From: an uncultured Erythrobacter sp.
Lineage (GTDB): Bacteria; Pseudomonadota; Alphaproteobacteria; Sphingomonadales; Sphingomonadaceae
Length of the DNA: 64,000 nucleotides
Assembly (NCBI GenBank): GCA_947501215.1
Contig: CANMUS010000001.1
Coordinates: 744,001-808,000, forward strand
Reading direction: 5' to 3'
Positions 28,197 to 37,356 of this stretch are shown here, piece by piece (position 1 is the first letter of the stretch; each line of letters begins with the position of its first letter). The notes under the pieces were generated by a model. The model made no database searches. It saw only the letters and a program-made list of their open reading frames with translations, and was not told where the DNA came from. Both the position numbers and the translations under genes were made by a program.

Positions 28197-28559
28197 ATGG
28201 GACAGCAAATGCGCATCCTCGTTGCCGAAGACGAGACGATTATCGGTGAGGATCTTTGCCAGACCGTCGCCGAGGCGGGATATATCGTTGAAGGTCCTTT
28301 CGTTGACATCCAGTCGACCATGCTGGCCTATCAGAAGCACAAGCCCGACCTTGCAATTCTCGATGTGCAGTTGGGCGATGGCATCGTCTATCCGCTCGCA
28401 GAGCAGATGATAGCCGAGGACGTCCCTGTAATCTTCCACTCGGGGCAATTGACGCCGGACGATGTCGCCAGCCGCTTTCCAAAAGCGCTGGCCGTCCAGA
28501 AACCCAGCCCACCGGCCGAGATGATCGCCAACGTGCAGCGCGCCCTCGCCCAAGGCTGA
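28197..28559 (+). CDS. Single-domain response regulator
   Basis: This 120-residue receiver stands alone with all key residues: Glu11/Asp12 acidic pair, phospho-acceptor Asp56 (LDVQLGDG), Ser82 (FHSGQ) and Lys102 (VQKPSP). The segment IFHSGQ sits where FAT-GUY-type receivers have F-A-T-G-Y. In sphingomonads such free receivers (SdrG-like) feed the general stress pathway, which agrees with the EcfG-like promoter in front. ATG 28197 is chosen for spacing; ATG 28209 is also possible. Confidence 0.88.
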   Translation: MGQQMRILVAEDETIIGEDLCQTVAEAGYIVEGPFVDIQSTMLAYQKHKPDLAILDVQLGDGIVYPLAEQMIAEDVPVIFHSGQLTPDDVASRFPKALAVQKPSPPAEMIANVQRALAQG

Positions 28560-28608
28560 CGCCAACACCATTAATACCCAAACCATTCGCCCATGCTATA
28601 GTGCGGAC

Positions 28609-29058
28609 ATGGGCAAACTCGGCACTCTCCTGGCGCTCGACCGCCACGATCGCGTAGCCACGTTCGAAGCGCTGTTTGCCTTGACCGTCGCGCAAGTCCT
28701 CGTGCGAATTGTGCCGCCCCGCAAATGGCGTGACAGGTTCGGCCCTTCCAGCTCCCTGTCGGCCAGCGGTGCCATCGGCAGGGACCAGCTAGAACCCGTG
28801 CGCCGCGTCCGCTTTGCCATAGCCCGCGCTGCCCGCAATCTGCCGACCGAACCCAACTGCCTGCCACAGGCCCTCGCAGCACGCCGAATGCTGGGGCGCC
28901 GCGGGATCGAGTCGACCCTGTTCATCGGCGCCGAACGCGACGAACAAGGGAAGGCCCACTTTCATGCCTGGCTGAAAGTCGGTTCCGAATGGGTGACCGG
29001 ACTATGCGACGAGGAGCGCTACGCCCTGCTCTTGCCGGACGGTAGCGAAGCGGCCTGA
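28609..29058 (+). CDS. Orphan lasso-peptide biosynthesis B2-type protein
   Basis: This 149-residue protein fits the transglutaminase-like leader peptidase domain of lasso peptide B2 proteins: EPNCLPQALAARRMLGRRGI with nucleophile Cys84, and AHFHAWLKVGSEWVTG with catalytic His119; Asp134 may complete the triad. B2 proteins normally cut the leader from a precursor held by B1. No precursor, B1 (PqqD-like) or lasso cyclase gene is within reach here. A TATAGT box (28597-28602) lies only 6 bases before the ATG, so the mRNA may be leaderless or nearly so. Confidence 0.8.
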   Translation: MGKLGTLLALDRHDRVATFEALFALTVAQVLVRIVPPRKWRDRFGPSSSLSASGAIGRDQLEPVRRVRFAIARAARNLPTEPNCLPQALAARRMLGRRGIESTLFIGAERDEQGKAHFHAWLKVGSEWVTGLCDEERYALLLPDGSEAA

Positions 29059-29117
29059 CGCCCCCTTGCAGAGCGCCCGCAAGCCTGCCATCGCACATCG
29101 GCAACTAAGGAGACCAC

Positions 29118-30302
29118 ATGGCCGGTATGGTGCCTTTCGCCTGGGACGATCCCTTCAATCTCGACGAGCAACTGACCGAGGAAGAGCGGATGATCCGCGA
29201 CGCCGCGCACGCCTTCGCCCAAGGCGAGCTCCAGCCGCGCGTGACCGATGCCTATCGCGAGGAAACCGACGCACCCGAGCTCTTCCCCCTGATGGGCGAG
29301 GCGGGCTTGCTCGGAGCGACCGTGCCGGAAGAATATGGCGGCGCGGGCGCAAGCTATGTCGCCTACGGCCTGATCGCGCGCGAGATCGAGCGGGTCGATA
29401 GCGGCTATCGTTCGATGGCGTCGGTGCAATCCAGCCTCGTGATGTATCCGATCCACGCATACGGATCGGAAGATCAGCGCAAGAAATACCTTCCCGGCCT
29501 CGCCAGCGGGCAGCTGATCGGCTGCTTCGGCCTCACCGAACCCGATGCCGGCAGCGATCCGGCGGGCATGAAGACGACCGCGAAGAAGGTCGACGGCGGC
29601 TATGTGATCTCCGGCTCCAAGACGTGGATTTCCAACTCGCCCTTCGCCGATGTCTTCGTCGTCTGGGCCAAGAGCGAAGAGCACGGCGGCGGCATCCGCG
29701 GCTTCATCCTCGAGAAAGGCATGAAGGGCCTCTCCGCCCCGAAGATCGCGGGCAAGCTCAGCCTGCGCGCCAGCACGACGGGCATGATCGTGATGGACGA
29801 GGTCGAGGTAGGCGAAGACGCGCTGCTACCCGACGTTCAGGGCCTCAAGGGGCCCTTCGGCTGCCTTAACCGGGCACGCTACGGCATCAGCTGGGGTGCT
29901 TTGGGGGCGGCGGAATTCTGCATGCACGCCGCGCGCCAGTACGGCCTCGACCGCGAGCAGTTCGGCGTGCCGCTCGCCAGCAAGCAGCTGTTCCAGCTCA
30001 AGCTGGCCGACATGATGACCGACATCGCGCTGGGCCTGCAGGGCTCCTTGCGCGTCGGGCGACTGATGGACGAAGGCAAGTTCGCCCCGGACATGATTTC
30101 GATCGTCAAGCGCAACAATGTCGGCAAGGCGCTCGATATCGCGCGCAAGGCCCGCGACATGCACGGCGGCAACGGGATTTCGGAAGAATACCAGGTCATC
30201 CGACACATGGTGAACCTCGAGACGGTCAACACCTATGAGGGCACGCATGACGTCCATGCGCTGATCCTGGGCCGCGCGATCACGGGCATTGCCGCGTTCT
30301 GA
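29118..30302 (+). CDS. gcdH: Glutaryl-CoA dehydrogenase
   Basis: In this 394-residue acyl-CoA dehydrogenase, features favour the glutaryl-CoA branch: [45 protein letters not shown], and [20 protein letters not shown] with the catalytic Glu in YEGTHD. It oxidises and decarboxylates glutaryl-CoA to crotonyl-CoA in lysine and tryptophan breakdown, passing electrons to ETF. RBS AAGGAGA precedes the ATG. Confidence 0.93.
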   Translation: MAGMVPFAWDDPFNLDEQLTEEERMIRDAAHAFAQGELQPRVTDAYREETDAPELFPLMGEAGLLGATVPEEYGGAGASYVAYGLIAREIERVDSGYRSMASVQSSLVMYPIHAYGSEDQRKKYLPGLASGQLIGCFGLTEPDAGSDPAGMKTTAKKVDGGYVISGSKTWISNSPFADVFVVWAKSEEHGGGIRGFILEKGMKGLSAPKIAGKLSLRASTTGMIVMDEVEVGEDALLPDVQGLKGPFGCLNRARYGISWGALGAAEFCMHAARQYGLDREQFGVPLASKQLFQLKLADMMTDIALGLQGSLRVGRLMDEGKFAPDMISIVKRNNVGKALDIARKARDMHGGNGISEEYQVIRHMVNLETVNTYEGTHDVHALILGRAITGIAAF

Positions 30303-30498
30303 TGGTCCTGCTCGACCGCGTTCTGTCCTACATGGGTCAGTTGTGCGATAGGGTCCGGATGATCAGCACCCGCGCCCTTTCCGATGTCACTTTTGCCGCT
30401 TCTATCGGCAGTCGGGCTTTTTTGCGCCTGGACCGTGTAACATGCGGTCCATGTCGTGAACTCGCCCTCGGTAACTCCAACAGGAAGATGGTCGCGCC
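30303..30498 (+). other. 196-base gap between gcdH and maiA
   Basis: The gap holds a T6 run (30418-30423) and a 7-bp inverted repeat TGGACCG/CGGTCCA (30429-30435, 30445-30451). A 66-codon frame runs exactly from the gcdH stop (TGATG) to the maiA start (ATGA), but its protein has no recognisable features and no ribosome site of its own, so I do not call it a gene. The inverted repeat is best read as an operator or part of the maiA promoter. Confidence 0.4.
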
Positions 30499-31143
30499 AT
30501 GATTCGCCTTCACGGCTACTACCGCAGCTCCACCAGCTATCGCCTGCGCATCGCGCTGGAGCTTAAGGGACTGGACTTCGAATACATCCCGGTGAACCTG
30601 CTGGAGAGCGAACAGAAGGGTGTTGCTTTCACAAGCCGCAATCCCTTCGGATCGGTTCCGCTGCTGGAAGTCGACGGCAAGGATTACGTGCAGTCGATGG
30701 CGCAGATCGAGTGGCTGGACGAGGCCTATGCCGAGTGCCCGCTGCTGCCCTCCGACACCCACGATCGCTATATCGCACGCGAGCTGGCCTATGCCATCGC
30801 GACCGAGCTGCACGCGCCGCTCAACCTGCCGGTGCTGAAGTATCTCGCCAACGAATATGGCAAGTCGCAGGACGAGATCGGCGAGTGGTATCGCCACTGG
30901 CTCGCCCGCACGCTCGACCCGCTGGAAGCCCGGCTGGCGCAGCTCGGCACGGGCGATTTCCTGTTCGACCGCCCCGGCTTCTTCGAGGTCTGTCTGCTGC
31001 CCCAGGTCTACAATGCGCAGCGCTTCGGCTTCGATTTCAGCGACAAGCCGCAGATAGCGCGGATCGAACAGGCCTGCCTTGCATTGCCAGAATTCCAGCG
31101 CGCCCATCCGGATGCGCAACCAGACAATCCCGAACGCAAATAA
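30499..31143 (+). CDS. maiA: Maleylacetoacetate isomerase (zeta-class GST)
   Basis: This 214-residue protein opens with LHGYYRSSTSYRLRIALELKGL, where the SSxS element binds glutathione in zeta-class GSTs. NPFGSVPLLEVDG and QSMAQIEWLDE complete the thioredoxin-like half, and the helical half follows. It isomerises maleylacetoacetate to fumarylacetoacetate in tyrosine/homogentisate catabolism. The next gene encodes fumarylacetoacetase, 13 bases downstream, which supports the assignment. Confidence 0.93.
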   Translation: MIRLHGYYRSSTSYRLRIALELKGLDFEYIPVNLLESEQKGVAFTSRNPFGSVPLLEVDGKDYVQSMAQIEWLDEAYAECPLLPSDTHDRYIARELAYAIATELHAPLNLPVLKYLANEYGKSQDEIGEWYRHWLARTLDPLEARLAQLGTGDFLFDRPGFFEVCLLPQVYNAQRFGFDFSDKPQIARIEQACLALPEFQRAHPDAQPDNPERK

Positions 31144-31156
31144 GAGAGGACCACCC

Positions 31157-32167
31157 ATGAAACTCGCCACGCTCAAGGACGGAACCCGCGACGGCAAGCT
31201 GGTGGTCGTGTCCAAGGATCTTACCCGCTACTGCGCCGCCGACAATATCGCGCCGACGCTGCAGGCCGCGCTCGACAATTGGGACGAGATCGCGCCGAAG
31301 CTCGAGGCGCTTTACACCGACGTCCAGCACGAAGCCGTGCCGTGCGAGCGGTTCCACGAACGCGAGGCGCATTCGCCGCTTCCCCGCGCCTATCAGTGGG
31401 CCGACGGTTCGGCCTACATCAATCACGTCGAACTGGTCCGCAAGGCGCGCGGTGCGGAGGTGCCGGAGAGCTTCTATCACGATCCGCTGATGTATCAGGG
31501 CGGCAGCGACGGCTTCCTCGCGCCGCGTGACAACATTCCGCTGAAGGACACCAAGTGGGGCTGCGACATGGAGGGTGAGATTGCGGTCGTCACCGACGAT
31601 GTGCCGATGGGCGTGTCCAGTGACCAGGCCGCCGATCACATCAAGCTGGTGATGCTGGTCAACGACGTCAGCTTGCGCGGCCTCATCCCGGGCGAGCTTG
31701 CCAAGGGGTTCGGCTTCTTCCAGTCCAAGCCTGCCAGCGCTTTTAGCCCCGTGGCCGTGACCCCCGACGAACTGGGGGATGCGTGGAAGGGCAGCGTCAT
31801 TCACCTGCCACTGATGGTCGATTACAATGGCGAAGCCTTCGGCCGCGCGAATGCGGGCGTCGATGCCACGTTCAGCCTGGCCGACCTCGTCGCCCATGCC
31901 GCCAAGACCCGCGATCTCGGCGCAGGCACGATCATCGGTTCCGGCACGGTCTCCAACCAGGGGCCGGACGGCGATCCGGGCAAGCCGGTGGCAGAGGGCG
32001 GCCTCGGCTACAGCTGCATCGCCGAAATCCGCATGATCGAGACAATCGCCGATGGCGAGGCCAAGACACGCTTCATGGCGCCAGGAGACACCGTCCGGGT
32101 CGAGATGAAGGACGAAGACGGACACTCGATCTTCGGCGCGATCGAACAGAGAGTCGTCGAGGCCTGA
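31157..32167 (+). CDS. Fumarylacetoacetate hydrolase family protein
   Basis: ATG 31157 gives 336 residues; RBS GAGAGGA precedes it. The metal-binding acid motif is WGCDMEGEIAVVTDD, followed by VMLVNDVSLRGL and GTIIGSGTVSNQGPDG in the FAH core. The enzyme would split fumarylacetoacetate to fumarate and acetoacetate, the last step of homogentisate breakdown. No homogentisate dioxygenase gene is seen in the window. Confidence 0.92.
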   Translation: MKLATLKDGTRDGKLVVVSKDLTRYCAADNIAPTLQAALDNWDEIAPKLEALYTDVQHEAVPCERFHEREAHSPLPRAYQWADGSAYINHVELVRKARGAEVPESFYHDPLMYQGGSDGFLAPRDNIPLKDTKWGCDMEGEIAVVTDDVPMGVSSDQAADHIKLVMLVNDVSLRGLIPGELAKGFGFFQSKPASAFSPVAVTPDELGDAWKGSVIHLPLMVDYNGEAFGRANAGVDATFSLADLVAHAAKTRDLGAGTIIGSGTVSNQGPDGDPGKPVAEGGLGYSCIAEIRMIETIADGEAKTRFMAPGDTVRVEMKDEDGHSIFGAIEQRVVEA

Positions 32168-32169
32168 CC

Positions 32170-33291
32170 ATGGCCGCGCTGGCCGGCAAGCGGATCGGCC
32201 TGCTGACAGCCCGCGCCAGCCGCGCAAATGGCGGCGTGTTCGAAGCAGTCGTCGGGCAGGTCGGCTTGCTGAAGCGGCTGGGTGCCGTGCCGGTCGTAAT
32301 TGCTGTGTAGGACGAAGCGCATGCCGCCGATGCCTGGCGGCTCGACGATGCCGAGGTGAGGCTTGCGAAGCAGGTCGGGCCGGACCAGCCCGGCTTCGCG
32401 CCGCAGCTTGCGATTCAGCTTAAGGAAGCAAAGCTCGACCTGCTCCACCTTCACGGCATCTGGACTTATGCCAGCCGTGCGGCGGCCCACTGGGCGAACA
32501 ATAGCGGCGGCCCCTTGGTCATCAGCCCGCACGGCATGCTCGACCCGTGGATTACCGAACGCAATCGCTGGAAGAAGAACCTCGCGCGGTTCGCGTGGGA
32601 GAGAGATGCCTGGAAGAGCGCGACGGCCTTCCACGCCTTGACTTCGGCCGAGGCAGAGGACATCCGCCGCGAAGCCGGCGGGGCAGAGATCGGCGTCATC
32701 CCTAATCCCGCGCCAAAGCCATCGCCCCCGCGCGAGCGGATCGCGCCGCCCATGGCGCTCTATCTCGGCCGCATTCACGAGAAGAAGAACCTGATCGCGC
32801 TGATGGAAGGCTGGCTGGCAGCCCTGCCCGACTTACCGCCCGATGCGAGCCTGACCATCGCCGGCTGGGGCGACGAGGAGGGCGTTGCAGCACTCGAACG
32901 CTTCCTCGAGCCCGCCGGTCCGACGATCCAGTTCGTCGGTGCCGCGTTCGGATCGCAGAAGGCGGCGCTGTTCGATGTGGCACGGTTCACCGTGCTGCCC
33001 TCACTGAGCGAGGGCCTGCCGATGGCGATACTCGACAGCTGGGCGGCGGGCGTGCCGACTGTGATGAGCGACGCTTGCCATCTTTCCGAAGGCTACGAAG
33101 CCGGCGCTGCTCTCCGTTGCGGAAGCGACAAGGCAAGCATCGCCCGCTCACTGGTCAGCGGGTTCGCACTGGATGAGCTGGAATGGATATCGATGTCGCA
33201 ATCCGCGCAGGCGCTGGCTTCCGGCCCGTTCGGCCCGGAAGAGGTCGCCAGGCAATGGGAGCAGCTTTACGGAAATTGCCTCAAGGGCTGA
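32170..33291 (+). pseudogene. GT4 glycosyltransferase interrupted by an amber codon
   Basis: One frame runs from ATG 32170 to 33291 (374 codons), broken only by TAG at 32308-32310 (codon 47). Both sides are clearly one GT4 protein: KRIGLLTARASRANGGVFEAV before the stop, then DLLHLHGIWTYASRAAAHWA, YLGRIHEKKN and the EX7E region SEGLPMAILDSWAAGVP after it. GAG to TAG in the context V-E-D-E is the simplest cause. It starts three bases after the FAH gene and ends overlapping the convergent exopolysaccharide gene by 11 bases. Confidence 0.85.
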
Positions 33292-34432
33292 CTCGTTCGA
33301 GTTCGACCCGATCGATCACCACCCTACCGCCGCCGGGCCGCAGCCAGAGGCTGAGAATCGCATCGTCGCAGTCGGGAGCGCGAACACGCTGTCCCTCGCG
33401 ATCGATCCGCTGGCGGCTTGCCCGCGGGCGTGACGGCGTCATGCAATCGATCGTGGCCAGCACCCTCTGCCCGCCCGGCCCATCGACCTTGGTTTTGACG
33501 AGATAGCTTCCCGCGTCGACAGCCAGCGGCTGCGAGATCACCAGGCGCGTCACACTGGAGCGGTTTTCGATCTCGATACGCGCTTCGTCGCCCGACAGGC
33601 GGGTGACGCGCAAATCACCGGTTCGGTAACGCCGCCAGCCGATTGCCGCTGCCGGTCCCTCAGACCCGAAATTCTCGAACTCCGCATCTGCGAGAACGCC
33701 TCCGGGATCGGCCTCGGGACAGTGGCGCGTCGCGATGGCTTCTGCATCGGAACGGAAATTGCGGCGCGCCAGCTCGACGATCATGGGTAGCGTGGCCTCG
33801 CAGCCCAGCACGGCGATACCCCCGTCGGCGCGACCGAGGATTTGCGCGCGTGCCCGCAAGTCCGCTGTAGGCGCGCCGCTTCGGCGTAGATAGGCATCCG
33901 CCCAGCGTGGACTATCGGAAAGGCGGAGGGCGAGAGCTGAACGCCCTTCGGCGCTCCGTTCGAGCAAGGACAGCATGGCCTGCGTGACCGCATTCTCCTT
34001 GCCAGCCCGCAGCACCGCGTCCAGCCGGCCGGCAGCTCCAGTATAGTCGCCGCTGGCCAGCTCTCGTTCGAAGAAGTGGATTTGCGCCATCGGTTCTCGG
34101 CGGCTGATCCGCTCGGTCACGGAAAAGATCGCATCGGCGCGCGGCCCCTCACCCTGCAATGTGGCTGCTACACCGAGGAAGGAGAGTCCGCGGGGATCGA
34201 GCGGATCATGCGCTACCGCAAGTCGGGCAAAACGTGCAGCCGTTTCAGCGTTTCCCTCGCTCAGCTTCGCTGCCGCCGACCGCTTCGCTGCCCCGACCTG
34301 AAGCGAGGCCGGCACGAAGCGCGCAAAGGACTGGCGCGTCTCGCTCACGCGATCGAAGCCGCTGAGTAGAACGAGCGCGACGAAGAGAACGATACCTAAG
34401 GTCGCGGCGACCTGCAGGCGAGCGGCATTCAT
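33281..34432 (-). CDS. Exopolysaccharide-locus membrane protein with TPR-like region
   Basis: This 383-residue protein has an N-terminal transmembrane helix (about 9-25, ATLGIVLFVALVLLSGF), a helical TPR-like middle (SEGNAETAARFARLAVAHDPLDPRGLSFLG), and a C-terminal beta-rich domain with four cysteines across the chain. It is the last gene of the ligase-wza-wzc row; its ATG overlaps the wzc stop (ATGA). Proteins of this plan sit in sphingomonad exopolysaccharide loci. No enzymatic motif is seen. Confidence 0.65.
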   Translation of the reverse strand: MNAARLQVAATLGIVLFVALVLLSGFDRVSETRQSFARFVPASLQVGAAKRSAAAKLSEGNAETAARFARLAVAHDPLDPRGLSFLGVAATLQGEGPRADAIFSVTERISRREPMAQIHFFERELASGDYTGAAGRLDAVLRAGKENAVTQAMLSLLERSAEGRSALALRLSDSPRWADAYLRRSGAPTADLRARAQILGRADGGIAVLGCEATLPMIVELARRNFRSDAEAIATRHCPEADPGGVLADAEFENFGSEGPAAAIGWRRYRTGDLRVTRLSGDEARIEIENRSSVTRLVISQPLAVDAGSYLVKTKVDGPGGQRVLATIDCMTPSRPRASRQRIDREGQRVRAPDCDDAILSLWLRPGGGRVVIDRVELERVSP

Positions 34433-36645
34433 GCCTTGCTGCGGCGCTCGCCGCTCGAATACTGGTAGTAATCGTAGCCGTAATAGGCCGAGTATCGATT
34501 ACCCGACCGCGTCGGATCGAACTTCGCAAGTACGGCGCCAAGCAATACCGGCTTCATCGAGCGCAACCGGCGCAGCGCTGCCTTCAGCGAACCACTCCGG
34601 CCACGCTCCGCCTCGACTACGAATACGGTGCCGTCGGCGATGGCAGCGAGCATCGGCGCATCGGCCAGGCCAAGTACCGGCGGGCTATCGACGATGACGA
34701 CATCGTGGCTCTGCGCGAAATGTTCGAGCAGTTGCGCCATGCGCGGCGATGAGAGCAGCTCGGAGGGGCTCGGTGGAAGCGGACCGGCAGGAAGCAAGTC
34801 GATCTTGCGGCCCTTGACCTTCACCACAGCGCTCTTCGGGTCATCCTGCGATACCAGCAGGTCGGTCAACCCGCGCTCGCCTGCGATCCCCAGCACCTTA
34901 TGCAGCGCCGGACGGCGCAGGTCGGCGTCGATCAGCAGCGGACGCATGCCGATGCGGGCGAAGCCGGTTGCGATGGCGAGGCTGGTGGTGCTCTTGCCCT
35001 CATGCGCTTGCGCGCTGGTCACCGCTATGATCTTAGGCAAGCCCTGCGGCGTCGAGTAGAGTAGTGCCCCGCGGAGCGAGTTATAGGCTTCCGAGATCGG
35101 CGATTTCGGCTCTTCCAGCGCCTCGAGCGGGGTCATGTCTTCGGCCCGCGGAACGACACCCAGCAGCGCAAGATCGAGCTTGTCTTCGACGTCTTCGGGC
35201 GTGTGGATCACATCGTCGAGCTGGTCGCGCAGGAACACCGCCATGCCCGCCAGGCCGAGACCGATCAGCAGCCCCAGCGCCAGATTGCGCGGGACATTCG
35301 GCGACGACGGTGAGGTCGGCGTTTCGGCGCGGTCGATAATCGCGATATTGCTCGACGCGATCCCCGCCGAGGCGTTGAGCTCGCGATAGCGCTGGAGCAG
35401 CCCGTCGTAGATCGAACGCGCCGTATCCGCCTGCCGGGCAAGCACGTTGTAGCGGACCTACTGGTCCTGTTCCGCCAGCGAATTCCCGCGGGCGCGGTCG
35501 ACCTGACTGTCGAGCTGACTTTCCGCCGATTGCGCCGCGCGATATTCCGCGCGGATCGATTCGCGGACCTGTCGCGCAGTGGTCTCAAGCTGGCGGTTGA
35601 TCGCTGCGGAGTCCGCTTCCAGCCAATTGATGGCAGGGTGATTGTCGAGATAGCGATCGCGCGCAGTCTGCAATTCGCTCTGCAATTCGGCGCGGCGCGT
35701 CATCAGCGCCTGAACGGTGGGGTTGTTGAGCACCGGTTGCGAGGCGAGCAGCGGCGTCCCCTGAATGGCCTCCCACCGCGACTGCGCGGCAATCCGGTCC
35801 GCCCGCGCGGCGATTGCGGCATCGTTGAGCTGCACGAGGCTGGACGCCGTTACCGTCCCGGTCAGCCGATCTCGCCCATCAGTGGTAAGCGCATCGTAGG
35901 TCCGGATAAGGCCGGCACTCTTGGCGTAATCATTGAGTTCGCGCTCGGAGTCTTCGAGATCGACACGGGCTTCCTCAAGCTGCTCGGCCACGAAGTCGCG
36001 CGCATAGGACGTGCTGTCGAAACGGCGCTGAAGATTCGCCTGGATAAACTCCTCGGCAAAGGCATTGGCGATGTTTGCCGACAGCGCCGCATCGGTCGAG
36101 GTGAAGCTGATCGTTGCGACACGCGTCGCCCGCGGCAGGTCTATTTCGAGATTCGACCGCAGGAGGTCCACTGCGAGGGAGCGATCCTGTGCCTGGTCAC
36201 CGGCAAGCGCCGATGTCGGCACTTCCATCGCGCTGAAGAAGCGTTCGCTCGTGCCCAGTTCCAGCCGGTCTGCGACCCGTTCCGCAAGGCCGCGACTCTG
36301 CAGCACGTCGAGTTGTGTGTTGAGAAAGCGGTCGATGTCCCAGTCGGACGGGCCGGTGGCATTCGCGCCTTCGAACTGGCTGCCGAGCACTTCGTCGCTC
36401 TGGTCGTTGATCTGGACGCTGGTGTCGGCGGTGTAACGCGGGGTGTCGAGCAGCGTGGAAATCAGGGCGAGCACTACTACCGCCCCGACGATCGCCAGCG
36501 CCATCCACAGATGGCGGCGGACCGCGGCAATGGCCTGACGGATATTGGCACTGATCGGATTCTCGCCAACCGCGAGATAGGCCGCTTGGTAGCGCCCTTG
36601 TGCATTCATGCCGGTTTGCGGCTGGAAGGCTGGCTCGGTATTCAT
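34429..36645 (-). pseudogene. Wzc-type polysaccharide co-polymerase/tyrosine autokinase with internal amber codon
   Basis: A single frame of 739 codons is interrupted by TAG at 35460-35458 (codon 396). Upstream: two-helix Wzz domain with coiled coil. Downstream: YNVLARQADTARSIYDGLLQRY, GNVR-like NVPRNLALGLLIG helix, Walker A (SAQAHEGKSTTSLAIATGFA), Walker A' (LLIDADLRRPALHKVL), and a tyrosine cluster YSAYYGYDYYQY at the end for autophosphorylation. The intact protein would control chain length and export with Wza. A GTG 12 bases after the stop could restart a free kinase domain. Confidence 0.85.
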
Positions 36646-37356
36646 CAGAACGGCCGGAACACGCCGAGCACCGGAAGCGCCCGCACTGCATCCAGGAAGG
36701 CTGCACGGCTGCTGGAGAAGCCGACGACAACAGTGTCACCAGGAAGCAGCGCCACATCGGGCATGCGTCCGCCTCTGATCGCCAGCGCATCGAAGCGGCC
36801 GGCCATGCGCTGTCCGCCAATCATGCGGAAAATCATGATCTCGTCGAGCTTGGCTTTTTCGGTGGGGCTGCGGGCAAGCGCCAGCGCGGTAAGCAAGGTC
36901 TGGCCCTCCGCGAACGGGTAGACACCGGGAAGTTCGACTTCACCTTCGACCGCGATGGTGCGGGTCTGCGCTTTCTTGACGAGGACGCTCACACGCGGAT
37001 CGCGCAGATACTCGGCAGCGTAAGCCGCCTCGACCGTGCGGGCCAGCTCGGTCGCGGTAAGACCGCGCGCCGTCACATCGCCGATCAGGGGCAGGCTGAC
37101 GGATCCCGGCGTTGTCGACCGCGATTTCCTCGACGCTCAGCTCAGGTTCGTCGTAGACGCGCACGGACAGGATATCGCCGGGCTGGAAGGTGTAGCGTTG
37201 CGTCTGCATCGCGCCGCTGGGCATCGCGATCGCATCGTAACCGGCCTGCCCCGCAGGCACGACAGGATCGGCACCGCGCTGGCAAGCCGACAGGGCAAGT
37301 GCGGCGCACACGGCGACCGTGGCCGCAGGGCATCTACCGGTCCATGCTGGCATCAT
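36645..37356 (-). pseudogene. Wza-like polysaccharide export lipoprotein with +1 frameshift
   Basis: ATG 37356 overlaps the ligase stop. The N-terminal part has a lipobox (ALALSAC) and the poly_export domain (YTFQPGDILSVRVYDEPELSVEEIAVDNAG). Near 37105 the frame shifts: one extra G in GGGATCC moves the reading; removing it gives NAGSVSLPLIGDVTARGLTA, joining perfectly to the second frame with the SLBB segment (VSVLVKKAQTRTIAVEGEV). The protein would form the outer-membrane export channel. The end overlaps the wzc ATG. Confidence 0.82.

Noticed and set aside
32300..35460. General amber recoding in this organism
   Set aside because: TAG ends normal genes here (for example at 18821 and 26737), and only two interrupted genes of one locus carry it, so mutation is simpler.
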